A stretch of 64,000 bases of DNA from Bacteroidales bacterium (GCA_024400455.1 JAKSMU010000006.1:1-64000); one strand, 5' to 3'. Shown: positions 55,201 to 63,654, counted from the first letter of the stretch. The notes: generated from the letters alone by a model not told the origin. Translations and numbers: made by a program.

Positions 55201-55691
55201 ATGGACTCGCTCCAGTCGAAAACCTCAACGCAAATCTTGAAGGCAACACCATCACCCTCACTTGGGACGCTCCTGAAAATGCCATCAGCTACAACATCTA
55301 CCGCAATGGTATCATGATTGCAGAAGAAGTTGCAGAAACGACATATCAAGACGAAGTCAATGTTGAAATGACCAACAACTATGCTGTTACCGCTGTTTAC
55401 GCTGAAGGCGAATCACTGCCAGAAAACATCATCGTCGTCATTGACCTTGGCGTTGAAGATAGCGAAATCGAATTCAGCATCTATCCTAACCCTGCCACCA
55501 ACACCTTATATATTAATGGCGGCAATGCCGAATACAGCTTCGTGATGTACAACGGCATGGGTCAACAAGTGGCCAACGGCACCGTCGAAGGCACTTATCA
55601 AATCAATGTCAGCGACATGACCAAGGGCATCTATTTCATCCGCATCACCACTGGTTCACAAATCAGCATCCAGAAGGTCGTGGTTGAATAA
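52254..55691 (+). CDS. C25 cysteine protease 3, Arg-gingipain (Rgp) type, T9SS cargo
   Basis: 1145 residues. Signal peptide 1-~20; pro-domain to ~233, where RgpB is processed before Tyr; here the pair is Lys233-Tyr234 (AKYTFTEDE). The catalytic domain has CNHGSETSW with His439 and SVACLNGKF with Cys472 (spacing 33, as in RgpB His211/Cys244). Asp390 in GEDDYQHID matches RgpB Asp163 of the S1 pocket, so Arg specificity is predicted. GDPSLMVRTANPTEM begins the Ig-like domain. Then spacer domains, DSYGDGWNGS domain (~892), FN3 (~985) and sorting domain (~1072-1145). Confidence 0.92.
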   Translation: MKKTFLTLMLVAMSFVTFGQRWTALSSNTPAQPQVKLISSSEEQIVVNFTLGGFSTTRVETPNGIQNVISVPKMAASLIAGTPDLPQFPIPAIIGDRAEMSVAVTDAQFTEFSIEVAPSKGNISRSINPDEVPYTYGEMYSQNAFYPAEQAYLEAPYIIRDFRGQNIMVKPFAYNPVTKTLRVYTDMTITMTKVSDNGENQKIARKSNNIKVSPEIKNAYNRRFINFGKQTAKYTFTEDEGDMLVICPEQYMEAMQPFVDWKNMSGRPTTMVSVAQAGGNNANNIKTYIQDLYENKNLEFILLVGDYADITPHSMNGGCSDNWLAMLEGNDYYLEAFVGRFSVESVKDVETHVNKVLYYERDMPSSVTWADHGLGIGAIGAGYGHFGEDDYQHIDLIRDTLLHYTYTNVTDLHQGGGASSSSISAAVNDGVSIINYCNHGSETSWGVANYSNSHVNALTNDYMWPMVISVACLNGKFNYSQPCFGETWLRATNNQDESIPTGAVGGMFSWISQPWIPPQYGQDEMIDILTEWHSADLFNHTMGGCFLNGDEYILDASPEDQGDTHNTWILFGDPSLMVRTANPTEMNVSLNPSTLLIGMSELNLTVDADYAIATLSMDGQVISSTKIVNGEGTLSFEPLTNVGNATLVILGYNKVTYIQDIEVIPADGAFVTVSGYTPNFAPVNQETSLSLSFKNVGNDPTSGETEVVLNCEDERMQIINGTATLDVMQGNEIVDLNNAFSFIVAEGVEDGTRFTINVTMTCGNEVWNGKAIITAGQAILEFGQFIAPSGFVPGETVTLAATFKNAGHYMATTALATIASTSEYVSFENETVEVGTIEPDGTATCVFNATIDAACPETEQIPFTFSMTADGGLTAEGTGTLKNACKVLFVLNDSYGDGWNGSQLRVQYSDGTPTENLTLSEGSSQTFEREIGNGVHVNVTFVPGQWSYECSYEIKYEDGTMIHNGQQDNCEFDVNCGGGIVGDGLAPVENLNANLEGNTITLTWDAPENAISYNIYRNGIMIAEEVAETTYQDEVNVEMTNNYAVTAVYAEGESLPENIIVVIDLGVEDSEIEFSIYPNPATNTLYINGGNAEYSFVMYNGMGQQVANGTVEGTYQINVSDMTKGIYFIRITTGSQISIQKVVVE

Positions 55692-55714
55692 CCTGCTCTT
55701 TCAATACAAAATGG

Positions 55715-55740
55715 AAAGCCTGCCTTCGGGCGGGCTTTTC
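55715..55740 (+). terminator. Terminator after C25 gene 3
   Basis: AAAGCCTGCC and GGCGGGCTTTT pair around a TTCG-type loop (one G-T wobble) with T residues after. A textbook intrinsic terminator. Confidence 0.85.
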
Positions 55741-55773
55741 TGTTTTATAACGGTTGAGTTTCAGAAAAATATG

Positions 55774-55781
55774 TAACTTTG
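55774..55781 (+). promoter_or_regulatory. -7 promoter element of C25 protease gene 4
   Basis: TAACTTTG, full match to TAnnTTTG, 17 nt before the chosen ATG at 55799. It rules out the earlier in-frame ATG at 55754. Confidence 0.6.
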
Positions 55782-55798
55782 TGCCAAATTCATTTAAA

Positions 55799-58700
55799 AT
55801 GAAAAAGCACATTTTTACACTTATAGCCATCTTATTGACAATCAATAGCATCGCTCAAGAATGGCACAATACAGGCAGCGAAAAAGCTATTGCCCCAAAC
55901 GCGGAACTGATTTCAAGCAGTGAAAAGCAAATCGTCATACAATTCAAATTAGACGGATTTCACACGACAGACGTTGCAACGCCGCAAGGTGTGCAAAGCA
56001 TCGTTTCTGTGCCCGAAATGGTTTCACGCCTTGAAGCAGGATACCCTGATTTGCCACACTACCCTATTCCCGTCATCATAGGCGACAAAGCCGAGATGAA
56101 GGTTTCGGTTTCCAATTGCGAATACACTGATTTTGAAAATACTGAGATCGCTCCATCAAAAGGCAACCTCAGCCGACAAGTCAATCCCGAAGATGTGCCT
56201 TACACCTACGGCGAAGTCTATCAGCAAAATGCTTTCTATCCTGAAAAAACCGCCATACTCGATGCACCATACATCAGCCGCGATTTCCGAGGTCAAAACA
56301 TTCTCGTTACACCGTTTACTTACAATCCAGTAACTAAAACCTTGCGCGTCTTTACGAAGATGACCATCATCATGGAAAAAGTGAGTGATAATGGTGAAAA
56401 TCAGAAAACTGAAAGAAAGTCGGAGAAAATTAAAGGCGACGCCGAAATGATGCATTACTATCAAAGACGCTTCATCAATTTCGGGAAAACGGGAGAAAAA
56501 TACACTTTCATCGAAGACCGCGGCACAATGCTGGTCATTTGCCCAGAGCAATACCAGGAAGCCATGCAACCTTTCGTAGATTGGAAAAACATTTCCGGCA
56601 GACCAACCGAAATGGTTAGCGTGACCGAGGCCGGCGGCAATAATGCCGAAAACATAAAGTCCTATATCAGAAACAAATACCAGAACGACAACCTCGAGTT
56701 CGTGCTGCTCGTCGGCGATTACAACGACATTACGCCATTCCCGATTTCAACAGGATACACCGACAACTGGTTCGGCCAACTGGAAGGCAACGACCATTAT
56801 ATCGAAGTGTTTGTGGGCAGATTTTCAGTCGAAAGCGTTGCCGATGTCGAAAACCATGTCAACAAAGTGATTTATTACGAGCGCGATATGCCAGCGGGTT
56901 TGGATTGGCTGGACAAAGGTGTAGGCATCGGCTCGACCGACGGTCAAGGCATGGGCCACCACGGAGAATTGGACTGGCAGCACATAGATTTCATCCGCGA
57001 CACTTTAATGCACTACACCTACACTGAGATTTCGCAGCGCTACGACCGATACAACAACCCGACCGCCGCCCAATTAGACCAAGACTTCAACGCTGGTGCC
57101 GGCATTTGCAATTACTGCAATCACGGCTCAGAAACCAGTTGGTTTGTTTGCAGTTACAACAACAGCCGCGTCAATAACCTGACCAACGATTACAAATGGC
57201 CTTTCATCATTTCCGTGGCCTGCCTGAATGGTAAATTCAACTATTCCCAGCCTTGCTTTGCCGAGACCTGGATGCGCGCCAAAAACAACACGACGGGTGC
57301 ACCAACTGGTGCCATCGGTGGCATTTTCTCTTGCATCAATCAATCGTGGGCACCGCCACAATACGGCCAAGACGAGATGAACGCCATCCTCAGCGAATGG
57401 CGCGATGCCGACCTCTACAACCACACCATGGGCGGCACCATGCTCAACGGCAACGAATACATCCTTGATGCCGCGCCCACCGATTATGGCATCACACACG
57501 ACACATGGCTACTCTTCGGCGACCCATCGCTGCTGCTACGCACCACCAATCCAACAGAAATGAACGTGACCTGCACACCTGATGTGCTGATGATCGGTTT
57601 GGACAAACTCAACATCACCGCCGATATCGACTTCGGCATTGCTACACTTAGCATCGATGGCGAAGTGCTTGCCTCAAGCTACATTCAAAACGGCGCTGCA
57701 GAGCTCAATTTCAGTTCATTGCAAAACGTCGGAACGGCCACATTGACCATCATCGGTTACAACAAAGTGACCTATATGCACGACATGGAAATTGTGCCAT
57801 TGGAAGGACCATTCGTCATGCTTGACACCTATTCCGTCAACGATGAAAACGGACAAATCGACTTTGATGAAACCACTGGACTCAACATCACCATTAAAAA
57901 CGCTGGCGTTGAAGATGCAAGCGACATCACAGTTACACTATCTTCAAATTCCGATTTCGTGGAGGTCATCGACAGTTTGGCACAGGTTTCTTCACTTACC
58001 GTTGGTGAACATATTTCCATCAACGATTTGTTCACTCTGCAAACCGCAAACAACATCATTGACGGAACAACAGCAACCTTCACACTAGTCTGCTCGTGCC
58101 CGCAAGGTTCGTGGACAAGCAGTTTCAATGCCGTTCTTCACGCACCATCTTTGGCATTGGTCGATGCCGCCACCACAGGCAGCAACACACCTGGGCAAAA
58201 CGGAACTTTAATCATTAAAATCAAGAACGAAGGCAGCAGCACATCACCAACCGGCATTTTGATACCTTTCAGCAGCACAAACGATATTGTTTTCAACCAT
58301 ACGACCTATAGTTTCGCTAATATTCCAGCCAATGGCTTCGCCACCATCGAAATGCCGTTCAGCATCAGCGGGAACGCAACAAACGGCACTGCCTACGAAA
58401 TTGACTTTGTGACCTCAGCAGGACTTTATTCACTGAATGGCAGCACTTTAATCATCGTCGGTGCGGACAAGGAAGATTTTGAGACCGGTGATTTTGAGAA
58501 ATACAATTGGCTGTTTAGCGGAAACAATTGGACTATCGTAAGCGACGAAGTCCATAGTGGAAACTACGCTGCACGCTCAGGCATCACGACCAACAACCAC
58601 AATTCGGACATGATCCTCACCTTGCAAGTCGCCAACAACGGCGACATCAGTTTCTGGAAGAAGACCTCCTCCGAAACCAATTGCGACAAACTGCATTTCT

Positions 58701-59377
58701 ACATCGACAACACCGAAATGGGTGCATGGTCGGGCTTCCAAAACCAGGAATGGGAGAAGCTTGTTTTCCCAATTACTGCAGGCACTCACCTCTTGCGTTG
58801 GGTCTATTCGAAAGACAGTTCCTCGGCACAAGGCGAAGACTGCGCTTGGATTGATGACATTCAGTTTCCAGCCTCTTCCATCATTTACAACATGCCCACC
58901 GTGGAGAACCTAATGGCCGCCGTCAACTGCAATACCGTCACCTTGACATGGGATGCGCCTAACAACAATAGTCTCTATATCATTGAACGCAACGGCTATG
59001 AAGTCACTCGTCAAAGCAGCACAATTTTCACAGAAACTTTAGCAGACGGCATTTATACCTACAGCGTCATCGCAACCGACAATCAAGGTCATTTTTCCAC
59101 GCCAAGTTATGCTGTCGTTGAAGTCGGTGTACTTTGCGTCGACGACATGGAAATCAAATTCATCATTTACCCAAATCCAACACATGACATACTGAATGTC
59201 AAGACAAATTGCGCTTCGTTCAACTATGCCATTTTCAACAGATTAGGACAACTGATTGATTCAGGAAACGCCTTTGGAGGCCAGCAGATTGAGATCCGCG
59301 ACCTTACCAAAGGACTTTATTTCATCCGCTTCATCTCGGGCAAACAAACAGTGGTGAAGAAGATTCTGGTGGAATGA
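55799..59377 (+). CDS. C25 cysteine protease 4, Arg-gingipain (Rgp) type with adhesin-like domain
   Basis: 1192 residues. Signal peptide 1-~19; pro-domain ends near Lys234-Tyr235 (GEKYTFIEDRG). Catalytic residues His442 (CNHGSETSW) and Cys475 (SVACLNGKF); S1 Asp392 in GELDWQHID, so Arg specificity is predicted. After the Ig-like and spacer regions comes, instead of the DSYGDGW domain, a ~135-residue choice-of-anchor-J/cleaved-adhesin-like module (~892-1026) starting DFETGDFEKYNWLFSGN. FN3 (~1033-1115) and a sorting domain (~1121-1192) with IYPNPTHD and KGLYFIRF follow. Downstream is an inverted repeat, not a classical terminator. Confidence 0.92.
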   Translation: MKKHIFTLIAILLTINSIAQEWHNTGSEKAIAPNAELISSSEKQIVIQFKLDGFHTTDVATPQGVQSIVSVPEMVSRLEAGYPDLPHYPIPVIIGDKAEMKVSVSNCEYTDFENTEIAPSKGNLSRQVNPEDVPYTYGEVYQQNAFYPEKTAILDAPYISRDFRGQNILVTPFTYNPVTKTLRVFTKMTIIMEKVSDNGENQKTERKSEKIKGDAEMMHYYQRRFINFGKTGEKYTFIEDRGTMLVICPEQYQEAMQPFVDWKNISGRPTEMVSVTEAGGNNAENIKSYIRNKYQNDNLEFVLLVGDYNDITPFPISTGYTDNWFGQLEGNDHYIEVFVGRFSVESVADVENHVNKVIYYERDMPAGLDWLDKGVGIGSTDGQGMGHHGELDWQHIDFIRDTLMHYTYTEISQRYDRYNNPTAAQLDQDFNAGAGICNYCNHGSETSWFVCSYNNSRVNNLTNDYKWPFIISVACLNGKFNYSQPCFAETWMRAKNNTTGAPTGAIGGIFSCINQSWAPPQYGQDEMNAILSEWRDADLYNHTMGGTMLNGNEYILDAAPTDYGITHDTWLLFGDPSLLLRTTNPTEMNVTCTPDVLMIGLDKLNITADIDFGIATLSIDGEVLASSYIQNGAAELNFSSLQNVGTATLTIIGYNKVTYMHDMEIVPLEGPFVMLDTYSVNDENGQIDFDETTGLNITIKNAGVEDASDITVTLSSNSDFVEVIDSLAQVSSLTVGEHISINDLFTLQTANNIIDGTTATFTLVCSCPQGSWTSSFNAVLHAPSLALVDAATTGSNTPGQNGTLIIKIKNEGSSTSPTGILIPFSSTNDIVFNHTTYSFANIPANGFATIEMPFSISGNATNGTAYEIDFVTSAGLYSLNGSTLIIVGADKEDFETGDFEKYNWLFSGNNWTIVSDEVHSGNYAARSGITTNNHNSDMILTLQVANNGDISFWKKTSSETNCDKLHFYIDNTEMGAWSGFQNQEWEKLVFPITAGTHLLRWVYSKDSSSAQGEDCAWIDDIQFPASSIIYNMPTVENLMAAVNCNTVTLTWDAPNNNSLYIIERNGYEVTRQSSTIFTETLADGIYTYSVIATDNQGHFSTPSYAVVEVGVLCVDDMEIKFIIYPNPTHDILNVKTNCASFNYAIFNRLGQLIDSGNAFGGQQIEIRDLTKGLYFIRFISGKQTVVKKILVE

Positions 59378-59382
59378 TGAGG

Positions 59383-59462
59383 GTTTTATCCAAAACACAA
59401 TTATTCATTTTACAATAATTCCGAAATGAATAAAATGCAGCAAACTACCTATTGGATAAAAC
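59383..59462. repeat. Nested inverted repeat after C25 gene 4
   Basis: GTTTTATCCAA (59383-59393) pairs with TTGGATAAAAC (59452-59462), enclosing TTATTCATTT (59401-59410) paired with AAATGAATAA (59424-59433). Both stems are perfect. It lies between the protease gene and the end of the small minus-strand membrane protein gene and may be a terminator for both or a small palindromic element. Confidence 0.65.
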
Positions 59463-59499
59463 GGTTGCAAGGGAAAGACTATTTTCCAAATCATTCCTG

Positions 59500-59913
59500 C
59501 TAATCCATAAACGAAAACCAATGAAACCGATAATGGGTATACAATATGAAAAAGAGCATTAATGCGAGAGCCAATGTTGCAAATATAAATACAGCCAGCA
59601 TTATTTTGACAGTTCTGTCAGACAACCGTCCAGAGGTATTCTCGATTTTACCTTTATTCTGTTTTATAGTTAAGTATACACCTAACAAAATACCAACAAC
59701 AAGCAAGGCAATAGACAAAAACAAACAACGCATAAAAACTTTTCGGTTAGTGTCCATGAAAAAATACAAACCGACAAAACCAGAAATCGCCATACCCCAC
59801 AAGCCTAAAAAAGCTCCTATCAACATCCCTTCTCGACCATAAGTTGTGGATCTCCACCATGGCGCCGTTTCATTGTATTTTATCAAATGATATGTCATTC
59901 TTTCGAAAAGCAT
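59500..59913 (-). CDS. Small membrane protein inside the protease cluster
   Basis: 137 residues from the chosen start (MLFERMTYHLIKYN), with about three hydrophobic segments (roughly residues 32-52, 61-82 and 104-127) and a basic loop GKIENTSGRLSDRTVK between the second and third. No family is recognised. It is the only gene on the minus strand between the five proteases. An ATG 21 nt upstream overlaps the -7 promoter and is rejected. A link to the proteases is suggested only by position. Confidence 0.6.
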   Translation of the reverse strand: MLFERMTYHLIKYNETAPWWRSTTYGREGMLIGAFLGLWGMAISGFVGLYFFMDTNRKVFMRCLFLSIALLVVGILLGVYLTIKQNKGKIENTSGRLSDRTVKIMLAVFIFATLALALMLFFILYTHYRFHWFSFMD

Positions 59914-59931
59914 AGCCTTATGTTTTGCTTG

Positions 59932-59939
59932 CAAAAATA
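59932..59939 (-). promoter_or_regulatory. -7 promoter element of the small membrane protein gene
   Basis: On the minus strand TATTTTTG followed by C, 19 nt upstream of the start at 59913. Divergent from the element at 60002. Confidence 0.55.
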
Positions 59940-60001
59940 AGCACTTCTTTCAAAATGTCAACAGGTTGCAACATTGCAAGTTGTAATTATCGAAAAAACA
60001 C

Positions 60002-60009
60002 TATTTTTG
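60002..60009 (+). promoter_or_regulatory. -7 promoter element of C25 protease gene 5
   Basis: TATTTTTG followed by C, 25 nt before the ATG at 60035. Confidence 0.6.
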
Positions 60010-60034
60010 CAGCAATAATCACAATTCAACAACT

Positions 60035-63000
60035 ATGAGAAAAGCATTTTTCACACTCCTGCTCACCATCATGTCGGTTGCCGTTTTTGCGCAGCAATGG
60101 ACGGGCATCATGAGCAGTAATCCTTCAACCATCAAGACACAGTTGATTTCCTCATCGGAAAACAGCATCAAAGTCAACGTGCAAGTTCCTGGTTTTTATG
60201 CCAATACGGTCACGACACCACGCGGCGAAGCCAATGTGATTTCGGTTCCCAAAACCGTCAGCACCTTTGACGCAGGCGAACCAAATCTGCCCATGATTGC
60301 CATTCCCGCCATCATCGGCGACGCCCAGCGTTACGGCATCCGCATCATCAATGCACAATATGCTGATTTTGAAATAAACGTGGCCCCGTCAAAAGGCGAT
60401 TTCCCACGCAGCATCAATCCTGATGACGTGCCTTACACCTACGGCGAAACCTACAATCAGGATGCTTTTTTCCCTGCCCAACAAATTGGATTGTATGAGC
60501 CATACATCTTGCGTGATTTCCGTGGGCAAAACATGGTCATCTATCCTTTTGCCTACAATCCTGCCACACAAACTTTGCGCGTCTATTACGATTTGACCAT
60601 TGAAATGTTTAACGAAGGCATGGGCGGTGAAAACCAACTGACCCGCAAATCGAACAGCATCAAGATGGATTCCGAAACAGAAGCCTTGTATGCCAATCAG
60701 TTCATCAATTACACCGAATCGGCTGCCAAATACACCATCATTGATGAAGAAGGCGAACTGCTCATCATCTGCCATGATGCTTTCATGGATGCCATGACTC
60801 CATTCGTCAACTGGAAAAAACAGATTGGCCGCCCGACAACCATGGTTGGCACCAGCAGCACCGGCACCACCGACCAAGCCATCCACAGTTACATTGAAGC
60901 ACAATACAATGCCAACCCCAACCTCACATACGTTCTTCTCGTTGGCGACGTTGCCCAAATTCCAGGACACAGTTTTTCCACTCCAGGCTACGGCGGAAAA
61001 TCCGACAACTGGTATGGTCAAATCGTTGGCAGCGACTATTACAACGACATTTTCGTTGGCCGTTTTTCCGCTGAAAGCACCGACCATGTCACCAATCAGG
61101 TCAACAAGGTCATCCATTACGAAAGAGACATCAACGCCTCCGACACATGGCTCCCCTTCGGAACTGGCGTAGCCACCACAGCTGGTAATGGCGGTCACTT
61201 CGGCGAAGACGACTGGCAGCACATCGACAACATCCGCACCGATTTGCTTGGTTACAACTACACAGAAGTTTACAGAGACTACCAAAGCGGCGGCGGAGCA
61301 CACTCCAATGCAGCCACCCTCAGCCAGAATATCAACGACGGCTTAAGCATCATCAATTACTGCAACCATGGTTCCGAAACCAGCTGGGGAGTATTTGGCT
61401 ACAGCAACAGCAATGTCAACGCTTTGACCAATGTCAATAAACTTCCTATCGTATGGTCAGTGGCCTGCCTAAATGGTAAATACGACCATTATCAGCCATG
61501 CTTTGCCGAGACTTGGCTCCGTGCCAACAACGGCAGTCCAGAACAACCTACAGGCGCCATTGGCGGAATGTTCTCCTACATTTCACAGCCTTGGGTCCCT
61601 CCAATGTACGGTCAGGATGAAATGGTCGACATCCTTGTTGAAAGCTACAGCAACAATATCAAACGCACCCTTGCCGGCACTTCGACAAACGGCAATATGA
61701 AAATCCTCGACCAATACGGACAAGGCGGAGGACAAGGCCTCGGCACCTACATGGCCTGGATTCTTTATGGAGACCCGACCCTTACCTTGCGCAATGCCGT
61801 ACCAGAGAACATGAATGTGACCCACGGCAGCAGCATCGGAACTGGTTCCACCTCATTCACGGTGAATGCCAGCAATGGCAACGGCGCCCGCGCCACCTTG
61901 ACACGTAACAACGAAATCATGGGCTCGGCTATCATCAATAACGGCAGTTGCCACATTACCTTCAATGCGCCTGGTCAGACCGGCACCGCAACGTTGACTG
62001 TTTTCGGCTACAACAAAATAACCTATATTGCCACGATTGACATTACACAAGGCGGCGCTCCTGACCCAATCAGCGTGACCTGCTCCGCCAGCCCAAGCAT
62101 TATAGCCCGCGGCGGCAGTGCCACACTGAACGCCATGGCAACAGGTGGCGACGGCAGTTTCACTTATCACTGGACACCTGCCACTGGCTTGAACAATGCT
62201 AACATTCAAGCACCTACGGCCACACCAGCACAAACCACGACATACACTTGCACCGTAACCTCAGGTGGAGAGACGGCCACAGGCACAGCCACTATTACCG
62301 TGGTTTGCCCGCCAACCAACCTGACAGCCACCGTGATCAGCAACAGCAACGTGAATCTGAACTGGACCGCAGCCAACCCTGCCCAAAGCTATAAGATTTA
62401 CCGCAACAACACCATGATTGCTCAAAACATCACAGCCAACACCTATACCGACCAAAATCTGAGTGCAGGCACATACAACTATCAGGTTGCCACGGTTTAC
62501 AACGGAATAGAATCGCCAAAGTCGAACACGGCAACGGCTATCATCAACGCTCCTTTACAAGCCACAGCATCAGCACGCCCGGCAACGATTGCAGAGGGCG
62601 AAAGTTCAACCCTGATAGCTTATCCGCAAGGCGGAACCGGCACTTACACTTACAGTTGGTCGCCAGCCGCATCGCTGAACAATGCCAACATTCAGGACCC
62701 AACCGCCACTCCAACACAAACTACGACCTACACCGTTACGATTACCAGCGGCAGCGAGACCGTCACGGCAACTGCAACCGTCACTGTAGTCAAGGCTCCG
62801 ACCAATGTCCACATCACCTTTGGCGAACATCCGACCATCAATTGGGCAGCCATTCAGCCTTTCACAAGCTTTAACGTGTATCGCGGTGAAGAACTGATTG
62901 CCAGCAACATAACAGGCATGAGCTACACTGACACCGATGTCGTTCCTTGCCCCGAAGAAGAATACTGCTACAGCGTGGCCACGGTTTACAACCAAGCCAT

Positions 63001-63598
63001 AGCTCAATCAGAAGAAGCCTGCGATGCCATGGAACTCTTCCTCTTCCCTGTCAGAAATGCAGCCGGCGAATATGTCTGGAATATGGAAAATGACTTCGGT
63101 GCCAACCTCACTTGGAACATGCCTGAAGAAGCCGTAAATTGCTGGGAAATGACCGGCTTCAACATTTACCGTGAAGTAGAAATCAACAAATCCTTTGAAC
63201 TGATTGCCAACGTTCCAGCCATTGAAGGTCAAAACGATTATCAGTATTTCGACTCAATTCCTGCCGGTTATGTTTCCTACATCATCAAGGCCGTTTATGA
63301 AAGAGATGACGAAATGCTTGAATCGGATGGCAATGTCATAGAGATTTACATCACTGGTATTCAGGAAAAAAATGATAACGTTTCAGTCTTCCCGAACCCG
63401 ACCAACGACATTCTCAACATCAAGGCAGAAAACATTGAAAACATCAGCGTTTTCAACCTCTTTGGTCAGGAAATCATGAATGTCAATGTTGACAACGACA
63501 ACTGCATCATCAACATGTCACAATTCACCAAAGGCATTTACATGCTGAAGGTTGAAACGGCACACGGCACATCTTTGAGACGAGTAGTCGTTGAATGA
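60035..63598 (+). CDS. C25 cysteine protease 5, Arg-gingipain (Rgp) type with repeated PKD/FN3 modules
   Basis: 1187 residues. Signal peptide 1-~20; pro-domain ends near Lys232-Tyr233 (SAAKYTIIDEEG). Catalytic His445 (CNHGSETSW) and Cys478 (SVACLNGKY); S1 Asp393 in GEDDWQHID, so Arg specificity is predicted. After GDPTLTLRNAVP and an Ig-like domain come a PKD-like domain (~678-758), FN3, a second PKD-like domain (~840-920) very like the first (both with LNNANIQ and PTATP-QTTTYT), then two more FN3-like domains. The sorting domain (~1116-1187) has VFPNPTND and KGIYMLKV. It is the only cluster member with this tail. Confidence 0.92.
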   Translation: MRKAFFTLLLTIMSVAVFAQQWTGIMSSNPSTIKTQLISSSENSIKVNVQVPGFYANTVTTPRGEANVISVPKTVSTFDAGEPNLPMIAIPAIIGDAQRYGIRIINAQYADFEINVAPSKGDFPRSINPDDVPYTYGETYNQDAFFPAQQIGLYEPYILRDFRGQNMVIYPFAYNPATQTLRVYYDLTIEMFNEGMGGENQLTRKSNSIKMDSETEALYANQFINYTESAAKYTIIDEEGELLIICHDAFMDAMTPFVNWKKQIGRPTTMVGTSSTGTTDQAIHSYIEAQYNANPNLTYVLLVGDVAQIPGHSFSTPGYGGKSDNWYGQIVGSDYYNDIFVGRFSAESTDHVTNQVNKVIHYERDINASDTWLPFGTGVATTAGNGGHFGEDDWQHIDNIRTDLLGYNYTEVYRDYQSGGGAHSNAATLSQNINDGLSIINYCNHGSETSWGVFGYSNSNVNALTNVNKLPIVWSVACLNGKYDHYQPCFAETWLRANNGSPEQPTGAIGGMFSYISQPWVPPMYGQDEMVDILVESYSNNIKRTLAGTSTNGNMKILDQYGQGGGQGLGTYMAWILYGDPTLTLRNAVPENMNVTHGSSIGTGSTSFTVNASNGNGARATLTRNNEIMGSAIINNGSCHITFNAPGQTGTATLTVFGYNKITYIATIDITQGGAPDPISVTCSASPSIIARGGSATLNAMATGGDGSFTYHWTPATGLNNANIQAPTATPAQTTTYTCTVTSGGETATGTATITVVCPPTNLTATVISNSNVNLNWTAANPAQSYKIYRNNTMIAQNITANTYTDQNLSAGTYNYQVATVYNGIESPKSNTATAIINAPLQATASARPATIAEGESSTLIAYPQGGTGTYTYSWSPAASLNNANIQDPTATPTQTTTYTVTITSGSETVTATATVTVVKAPTNVHITFGEHPTINWAAIQPFTSFNVYRGEELIASNITGMSYTDTDVVPCPEEEYCYSVATVYNQAIAQSEEACDAMELFLFPVRNAAGEYVWNMENDFGANLTWNMPEEAVNCWEMTGFNIYREVEINKSFELIANVPAIEGQNDYQYFDSIPAGYVSYIIKAVYERDDEMLESDGNVIEIYITGIQEKNDNVSVFPNPTNDILNIKAENIENISVFNLFGQEIMNVNVDNDNCIINMSQFTKGIYMLKVETAHGTSLRRVVVE

Positions 63599-63617
63599 TA
63601 ATTCATCACATGACAAT

Positions 63618-63650
63618 AAAAAAGCGGAAGTCTTCGGCTTCCGCTTTTTG
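63618..63650. terminator. Bidirectional terminator between C25 gene 5 and lgt
   Basis: AAAAAGCGGAAG and CTTCCGCTTTTT form a perfect stem around a short TCTTCGG-type loop with A/T flanks. It serves both converging genes. Confidence 0.87.
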
Positions 63651-63654
63651 TTTT

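Noticed and set aside
52608..61303. Long minus-strand frames opposite proteases 3 and 5 (about 295 and 304 codons)
   Set aside because: They look alike only because the sense genes are paralogues; no start context or domain supports them.
45027..63598. Assignment of one of the C25 genes as PorU, the T9SS sortase
   Set aside because: PorU is also C25, but its catalytic Cys lies much later in the chain (about residue 690 as I recall). All five here have Cys near 472-478 like gingipains.
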